From contig NC_041806.1 in the NCBI RefSeq assembly GCF_900964775.1, positions 21,323,488 to 21,387,487 of the forward strand: a stretch of DNA of 64,000 nucleotides, written 5' to 3'. The notes beneath the pieces were generated by a model. That model worked only from the letters and a program-made list of their open reading frames with translations. It was not told the origin of the DNA and searched no databases. Shown here piece after piece: positions 57,101-64,000 of the stretch. The DNA is from Scleropages formosus. Its lineage: Eukaryota > Chordata > Actinopteri > Osteoglossiformes > Osteoglossidae. How positions within the stretch are numbered: position 1 is the first letter of the stretch; the number at the start of each line of letters is the position of its first letter. The position numbers and the translations under genes were made by a program.

Positions 57101-57700
57101 AAACAAGTTGAAAAACTCCCCGCTTCTGGGATAAATCAGTCAACAATCAGCATTAAACAGGAATTTGTGGAAATTGTATACTTTTATTTTCAGCCATTTC
57201 AAATGAGTTTTAATTATAATGTAGCTCAAAGTTCATAAAAATGTTGAAAGTTTTACAGTGTATTTTTTATTTATTATAGCCATATTCATGACTTTTACAG
57301 GACCTGCCCATCAGATAAATCAAAGTACATATCTATTATTATATTTATATTGATTTTATAGAAATAAAGTAAACGTTCAAAGGGTCTGTAGGCTGAAATA
57401 CAGAATGTTGTACATGGTGTTTCAAGTTGGTAAAAAACATAAATGTCCTGATGTGCTTCCTCCTCACACCCTGTGGGTCTAAGACAGACTCTGAAACACA
57501 GCCACTCAAAGGCCAAGAAGTTTTTGAAAATGGAAAAGTAAAAAAAAAAAAAGTCTTACAGTGAATTTTCAATACATTATACCTTTTTCTGAAGTTTTTT
57601 TTTAACCTGTTATCAATTTTGGCGTAGAAGATGGATTTACAAACAAGCTGAGTTACGAACCGTCTTCCGGTCTCAACTGTGTTTGTAAATTGAGGAGATT
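54116..57700. other. AT-rich gene-free stretch
   Basis: No coding exon recognised. The frame at 54167-54352 and both frames near 54430-54800 have no known domain. Candidate AATAAA hexamers occur on both strands, but nothing ties them to a gene. Confidence 0.4.
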
Positions 57701-59349
57701 AGTCATTTCTGCTACTCAAGAAGTCCATCTTGACATTGCCATAGTTTTGCTTACCACTTTATTTCAAAGTTGTTGACTGATTTAAAGTGCAACCTCTGTA
57801 ATGGCCTCTTCCATATTCTGGTGACAAACCATTCATTAACTTTTATTGCTTTGTGACCTATCATCTTGCACAGAGAGATATTCCCCATGTCCCATGGGAT
57901 GACTGTATAATTCTTGTATTTCACTTCCTGGATGGCAAGAATATGCAGGATATTAATATTGTTATTTCACTGAAACATAAAAATAAGAACTTAACATTTA
58001 TCTTAATTACAGAGAAATACATAGCATAATATATCAGCTCTACCATATTATACATATACTGTATATATACATGATATTGTGAAACAAACTGTAGACACAC
58101 AATAAGAAAATCTGTAAACAAGAATTGTAAACATGATCTGATGTCAAACCAGCAAGTGCTCCAGGCTACAAGTGATCCCAGATCAAATATAAAAACGCTC
58201 ATGCAACAATGAGGTAACAAATGTTTGAACACCAAGCTTTTTTACTTGCCATTGCTTGTAAAATAAGAACACAAACAACTATGCTCAAAATGGATATGTT
58301 TAACATACTGTTACTGTTGTTAGCAAGCTTGGCAACCACAACGCCCACCTCTTATGCTCCCCACCCCTCACTGCAGCTGAGCCAGTCATGTTCCTGGCAT
58401 GTGCCTCGGAGGACATCCAGCCAGTTCCGAGACCCCCTGTCCTCCCTTCGGCGTTCAGGGTGCGAACCGCACTAGGATGAGAGTTGCACCCACGCGGCCA
58501 GACATAGATAGCACAGATTATACAGTGGGCTCACTGAGCTCACTAATCTGCTTTTCTACATCCTTTTAACATCCTACATGATATCGTTTTTAAAGAGAGC
58601 CCTTTAGTTCAATCCTGCGTGTCTATCACTGTGTGTATGCACTTGTTATCCTGACAGAGTATTAATGGTATAATTCATACTTGTGCTTTCCCTTGACTTG
58701 TAAGAATGACTGCTAAATCCTCTCTTTAAATCCAGGTGACGCTTTCAAAATGATTATAGTAATTCTATTTACCATCTCTGACTAGCAGCAGATAATTATA
58801 TTCACCAAATAATGTAATAATAGATGTGCTGAATAAAAACTCTTGCCTGGTTTGTTAAAAAACTTAACTAAAGAATGTGTCATGCAAATATTTAAAGGAG
58901 CAAAAATTAGCATTCTCTCTTCACTAACTTCCTTACAACATTACTTGATAACAAAAAACATTGATCTGATTCAGAAACTTTAAACTTTTTCATTGCATGA
59001 TTCAGACACAGAAAACTTTTTTCATTGTGTCTATATAACAAGAGAATAAAACATATTCTGAATAAATAAAATGCAAGCAGTTGAATCTTGAAATGGTTAG
59101 CTTTCATGGCATTTTAAAACTGAAAAAATAAACATACCAAACATATTACGAGAGCAAATGAGGAAAACAGCACAGTACATATATATATGCTGAAAATACA
59201 TGTACAATTTCAGCCATAACAAAAATGCAAGAAATTTTTCATTTCTGCTTTGACAAATCAACAACTTACGTAATTTTTCTAATGGGAGAATTAAGTGTAA
59301 ATCACAACCATTTGTTGTACCTGATAAAATGTAAACCTCTCGGCCTTAT
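57701..59349 (-). other. Probable grpr 3' UTR / downstream flank
   Basis: AT-rich sequence directly downstream of the grpr stop codon. AATAAA on the minus strand occurs at 57842-57847 and 57758-57763, candidate polyadenylation signals for a 1.5-kb UTR. A start-less frame at 58221-58475 on the plus strand is probably chance. Confidence 0.35.
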
Positions 59350-62300
59350 CTAGACACTGCCCTTCTCTGTCCCCTGTGTCCCAAACGCAGAGGTCTCTTG
59401 TCCCACTGGTTTGACATTGGTGAGGTTGCAGCTGGGCAGCGAGTGACTGCCCCCCTTGAGCGAGGTCACGTGTGTGTTGTTGCACCCTCCACTTTGGGCA
59501 CGTGTTGCCCACCTGGGTACCCGGCCACAGCACAGCTGTCTGTCAAACTGCTTCCGGAAGCCACGGCTCAACAGGTAGAGGGCAAAGGGGTTGACGCAAG
59601 AGTTGGCGAAGGCCAGGAGGCGCGCACAAACGCTAGAGACAAAGTGCAGCAGAGATGTGTCCACCTGGGCGTAGTGGTAGGAGCGGTACAGGTAGATAGC
59701 ATGGTTTGGGAGCCAGCAGATTGCAAAGAGGCCCACAAAGACTAGCACTGTCTTTGCTAGCCTCTTCCTTGACTCTATCTGCAACGGAGCATGTCACAGG
59801 AAAGTAACAAATAATGAGTTTTGCTCACAGTGGACCGCCTTCACATTTTAACCTTGGAGTACAGAGGAGATTCACATTCAGCTAACATGTAATTTTGCAC
59901 ACGAGCAATGTGTCCGTTTTACTATTAATTGTATATATCTGCTGGACATTCCTGTCTAAATTTGATGTTTGGTTCAAGTCCCGCTTTCCCTTGATTTCAT
60001 TTCCTTTGAATTCACTCACTGCACTAACCACTAGAACTGGTCAGGGTTGCAGCAGTCTGGAGCCTATCCCAGAATCATTGGTACAAGCTGGGTGGGTTGC
60101 CAGTCCATCACAAGGTTGCCACACACTCACTCACCCATTCATAAAATACAGGAAATTTAGTGTCGCCAGTTGCATGCAAACTCCACATAGAGTGAGCCAG
60201 ATTCAAACCTATACCCAGGAAGAACTATGAGATGGCAGCGCTGCACACTGCACCACCGTGCTTCCCCGCTATCTGTGAAGTGCCAAACTCTCACACTGAA
60301 TAGTATAGAGACATTAAATATGGTAAGTCTCTGGCTATACATAGGATACCATATACTAAGCAGCCAATTAGGAATGTTTGTTTTTCTTTTTTAAAAAAAA
60401 AAGTCAATCAGTGTAAAACTATCCTGGTTTATGTCACGCCCTCCACCTCGGCACAACGAGGAACACCTGCGACTGATCAGGGACTGGGCACATAAAAGGA
60501 AAGCACGGAGTGCAGGAAGACGTGGAACCACGTTCAGCCTTACTGCTGCTGCTCGTTTCTCTCATTGCTTTGGATACCTTTCCTGACCTCCCCATCCTTG
60601 TCCCTGTTCCTCAACCCTCCTCCTGAATCACCTAACCCTCTTCGCCTCCCTCGACCCATTGCTTGTTCTTCCACTCACGGCTTTCGGATTATCCCAGTAA
60701 CAACGACAGCGCCTCGGTGACCTTCACCAGTTTTCGGACGACATTTCTCAGTTCCTCCCCTATCCTGTGCACCTCTGCGCTGCACTTGTGTCTGACGACT
60801 CTCTTCCCTGACAGAAGCATGACAGTTTAGGTCTATTTAAGAAGACTCCCTATTTCATTAGTCAGACTAAGCAAGATAGTTTTCAAATCATTACATTTAC
60901 ATTTTTTCATTTTGCAGATGCATCACACATCAATGTATCAAATTTTAAAGGCAGGGTTCTCTTGTGTAGCAAAGGCAGTTTAATTTGTACTTAACTTGTA
61001 AAATTTGCGTTACAAGCTACAAGCTCTTACCTATGAAACTGCATATGAGGAAAAAAATTTCATTTCAGAAAGAATGCTTGGCGATGCTGAGCAACACACA
61101 AGTCAAACAGGTGTGGCATGCATCCTACCACATATGTGAGCTTTCAAATACCCATCTATAATAATAATAATGAGAAATGAAGCAAAACAGTTTAAAGCAA
61201 GTACACAAAGTTGAAAAGACAAAGTGAAGCCTTATATAAAAAACCTTTATACAAAAGTTGAATTGATAAAAAGCACAGAATTGTCTTCAAAGGCAGGATA
61301 GCTACCAATTACTTTGCGTGTCAGGATTTGATTTACTTTTCCTTCGTCACAATTAGCTCTGCAGAGAGGGACTATTAGCCTTATGTGAGATTACAGTGAT
61401 TACATTTCGAAAATTGCCTCTTTGGATAATTTTTAGAATATGTAGAGTATTTGAAAGCAGTTTTTTCAAGTCTTTTAGAATAATGAAAGATATATGGATT
61501 AAAATTTGAATTAGCAATAAATTTTGGCATTTCAAAATTAAAAATGACTCTCACCATCACAAGCACATGGAAATTTATGTGAATTAAGCTATTTAAACTA
61601 TTTATTAAACATTTTTTAAAAAACCACAGAACAAAATTTAAAACAATGACATTTTAAAATTACAATAAAAGAACAAAACCTAAGCATTATTAATAACCAC
61701 TTGCCCAGCATACACAGATGTATACACACACACTCATTAACTCACATATACAATATAAGGCTAATTTGTAGACACTAGTTCAGTTGAAGTCTTTCAACTG
61801 TTGGAAAAAGCCCATGTGAACAGCAGGAAAACCGATAAACTGCACCGACTGATCCAGATTCATTAAAATAAAGAAAAAGAGAAAATATTAGTAACATAAA
61901 TAATGAGACAGAAAGGGGGAAAGGGGTTTTAGGAAACAAGCAAATGTATTATCTATAAGCGATTTTAAACATGTGGGTCTTAAGCCTGGATTTAGAGATG
62001 TCCAGAGTAGTTCCGATTATCTGGACTTGTTTTCAAATGATACTTTCTTCGTTTTTTTTTTTTTTTTTTTTAAATACAGCATGTTTGGCGAAACTTTGTG
62101 GTTCAGTAAGGCATTTCTATTATTCCCATTTAAATTATAGCTAACAGAGTTCTTTTTATAAAAAATTATCTTTATAAGCAGATGTTCCTGAACAAACCAT
62201 CCTAATTTATATTCTTCTATTGACCGGTGACAGAATTCCTTAATTCACCAAACTGATCTTATGAAAAAAAAAAAAATTCACATTTAAAATGTTATGTCCC

Positions 62301-62998
62301 ATCTCGGTTTGTACTCCACACCCTGCTTTGTAGCAATAGGCTCCAGATCACCGCAACCCTGCACACAACAAAACCGACCTGATTTAAAATTTTAATTTGT
62401 TTACATTTATTTTAATTTAAATATTAATACATTTAAATTTATCTTTAAATTTTTTTTCAATGCACTGCAACATTAAAATGTAATAAAGGAATAGTCTATA
62501 AAAAGTGTTTACTGACACAAAGTTTTGAGCACTGTCAGCACCTACTACTGTAGAATACTGTGCAGTAAATAATGTACACTTAACAGAACATGAACAGTTT
62601 ATGGTTTTGCCAAGAGGTCATTGTTTGTGCAGCTGAAAATGCTCACCTGCTTTCTGACCTGGACATTTCCTTCCACAGGCATGTTGGATGCGCTGCTCAT
62701 CAAACTCTTGGCAATGAAGACATAATAGACAGTGATGATGAGTAGCGGTACAATGTACAACACAAGGAAGGAGACCATGGAGTGGATCTTGGGGTGCAGA
62801 TCCCCGTTGTGAGGGTAGGGGGCACAGGTGACAAATGTCTCATTGGTTTTGGCAATGTGGAAAGTGTGGAGATCAGAGAAAATGGCTTCAGGGATGGCCA
62901 GTGTCATGGAAAATGCCCAGATAATTCCAGCCCTGATGCAGATCTTTACTGTGGCGTTGGATGTTTCTATATCCATTGGTTTCACAATTGCTTTGTAT
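59350..62998 (-). CDS. grpr: Gastrin-releasing peptide receptor, last two coding exons (partial)
   Basis: Minus-strand exons 62647-62998 (352 nt) and 59350-59778 (426 nt plus stop). The acceptor AG at 62999-63000 joins '..DR' of an exon beyond the right edge to 'YKAIVKPMD'. GRPR is a Gq-coupled class A receptor for bombesin-family peptides. Visible parts: TM4; extracellular loop 2 with the disulfide Cys in 'TCAPYPH' and an N-glycosylation site 'NET'; TM5 ('[19 protein letters not shown]'); '[20 protein letters not shown]' leading into TM6 with 'CWLPNH'; TM7 with '[13 protein letters not shown]' (the NPxxY site reads NPFALY, as in human); then 'CC' in the tail. '[16 protein letters not shown]' matches GRPR better than NMBR or BRS3. 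The 142-residue last exon has no visible defect. Intron 2 (59779-62646) contains a solo LTR and a degenerate SINE. Confidence 0.95.
60030..60265 (-). repeat. Degenerate SINE-like copy (family F) in grpr intron 2
   Basis: It has 'ggagcctatcccagaatcat', 'gccagtccatcacaaggttg', 'catgcaaactccacatagag' and a degenerate B box 'gccagattcaaacc'. Confidence 0.55.
60432..60824 (+). mobile_element. Solo LTR in grpr intron 2
   Basis: A 393-bp element with TGTCA..TGACA ends and an exact 5-bp target duplication GTTTA (60427-60431 and 60825-60829). A TATA-like 'cataaaag' lies about 60 bp in, as expected for an LTR promoter. It has no coding part. It is a fossil, but its exact duplication suggests it is not very old. 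Confidence 0.8.
60830..62646. other. Rest of grpr intron 2
   Basis: AT-rich sequence with poly(T) at 62051-62070. No repeat family or exon recognised. Confidence 0.5.
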
Positions 62999-63795
62999 CT
63001 AAGAAAACAAAATAAACAAAGACAATGATCAAAAATGGCTCCCCTGTGGAAGAATCAAAAAGTTCTACTTCTAATTCCAGCTGTAGCAGCAACCCAGAAC
63101 CTCCATAAATAAAATAAAACACATCTCCCATAATTTTTTTACAACGTGAAGTCCATTAAAAACAAGTCGATATTCAGATCTTTCAAGAACTTTTGTAAAC
63201 TTTTCTCGGTCCTCCAAAGTTTCCAGAAAAGCTTGTGCAGCCTGTGAAACTTATGAATCCTCACCTCATAGAGACATCTGAACCAGGCAGGATAAGTTAA
63301 TAATAACAGTCTCCATGTAGACTGTTAGAAAATGTGACTGAAAGGGATATAAGAAAAAATGAGATGACAGTGGAGTGGCCAATTTAAAATAGATACATAA
63401 TTGTAAACCTGGAGTCTCATAAGTTCTTCTAAATGTCTGCTTAAACAGAAGTAGTTTGTCTTCATTTAAGGGGGAAAACTGGTAATGGAAAAACACTGTG
63501 AAACTCCCCGTCAACGAGTCTACACTTCTCACCACTTTACAATACTTATTTGAAATCAAGTAGAATGTTAAGTGAGGTTGTACATTATTTGTGAAACATA
63601 CACTACTTATTCAAAGTGCCCTGCAGTCCAAACTGTGCATCATTCTTCAAACAATAGATAATAAATCTAGATAATAAATCTTCCAGTTTCCATCTAAATC
63701 ATGCAGAGTATCACTGTGATTGTCTTAATACTTTTAGAATGTAATTCATATGTAAAACCTCAATTACAGTTAAATGTTCAAACTTCCTAATGAAG
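62999..63795. other. grpr intron 1, 3' part
   Basis: AT-rich, no exon recognised. The minus-strand frame at 63266-63559 has no receptor similarity. Confidence 0.5.
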
Positions 63796-64000
63796 CGGGG
63801 TGCGGTGGCACAGCAGGTTTGACCAGGTCCTGCTCCCTGGTGGGTCTGGGGTTCAAATCCTGCTTGGGGTGCCTTGAGACAGACTGGTGTCCCGTCCTGG
63901 GTGCATCCCCTCCCCCTCCAGCCTTACACCCTGTGTTACCAGGTTAGGCTCTGGTTCACTGTGACCCCGCTTGGGACAAGCAGCTTCAGACAATGTGTGT
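63796..64000 (+). repeat. SINE A copy at the right edge, in grpr intron 1
   Basis: The whole tRNA-like head and body are present. The (TG)n tail is cut by the window end. It lies antisense to grpr. Confidence 0.88.

Noticed and set aside
59350-62998. Assignment as nmbr or brs3
   Set aside because: The TM6-TM7 stretch and extracellular loop 2 fit GRPR best ('[11 protein letters not shown]', '[11 protein letters not shown]'), although exon 1 is not available.
254-64000. SINE A heads as functional tRNA genes
   Set aside because: They keep A- and B-box-like segments but do not form a tRNA cloverleaf with a proper anticodon arm and acceptor stem. Only 27879-27950 does.

Overview
The window is vertebrate nuclear DNA from a ray-finned fish. 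Evidence: intron-bearing genes with GT-AG junctions, four proteins that align along their length with vertebrate families, and dense teleost-type SINEs. The abundant tRNA-headed SINE with a (TG)n tail makes an early-branching teleost (for example an osteoglossomorph) plausible, but that is a guess.

Layout. 1-6.2 kb: repeats and one unexplained open frame. 6.2-17.8 kb: pir (pirin), plus strand, nine coding exons, CpG promoter with NRF1 and YY1 sites and an exact antioxidant response element. 17.8-27.5 kb: vegfd (figf), plus strand, seven coding exons, short C-terminus. 27.88-27.95 kb: intact tRNA-Glu(CTC), minus strand. 28.1-30.7 kb: piga, plus strand, five coding exons behind an ETS/NRF1-type promoter. 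30.7-59.3 kb: no recognisable protein gene; SINEs, LINE fragments, a Tigger MITE, solo LTRs and simple repeats, and probably the grpr 3' UTR at its right end. 59.35-63.0 kb: last two coding exons of grpr, minus strand; its first exon lies beyond the right edge.

The genes share no pathway: an iron-binding nuclear cofactor (pir), a secreted VEGFR ligand (vegfd), the first enzyme of GPI-anchor synthesis (piga) and a bombesin-family GPCR (grpr). What links them is synteny: all four map to human Xp22.2, where PIR, VEGFD and PIGA are adjacent and co-oriented and GRPR is on the opposite strand.

Repeats fall into these groups: SINE A (tRNA-like head, (TG)n tail, about 19 copies, several with target-site duplications); SINE-like families B, C and D, which share one 3' tail ending near 'aaaagcgtctgctaaatg'; Tigger/pogo elements with TA duplications, one keeping a transposase N-terminus; at least two LINE types; two solo LTRs with 5-bp duplications. 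I found no new gene system. The most checkable points are the pir regulatory and splice-site features, the short VEGF-D tail and the SINE/microsatellite coupling.
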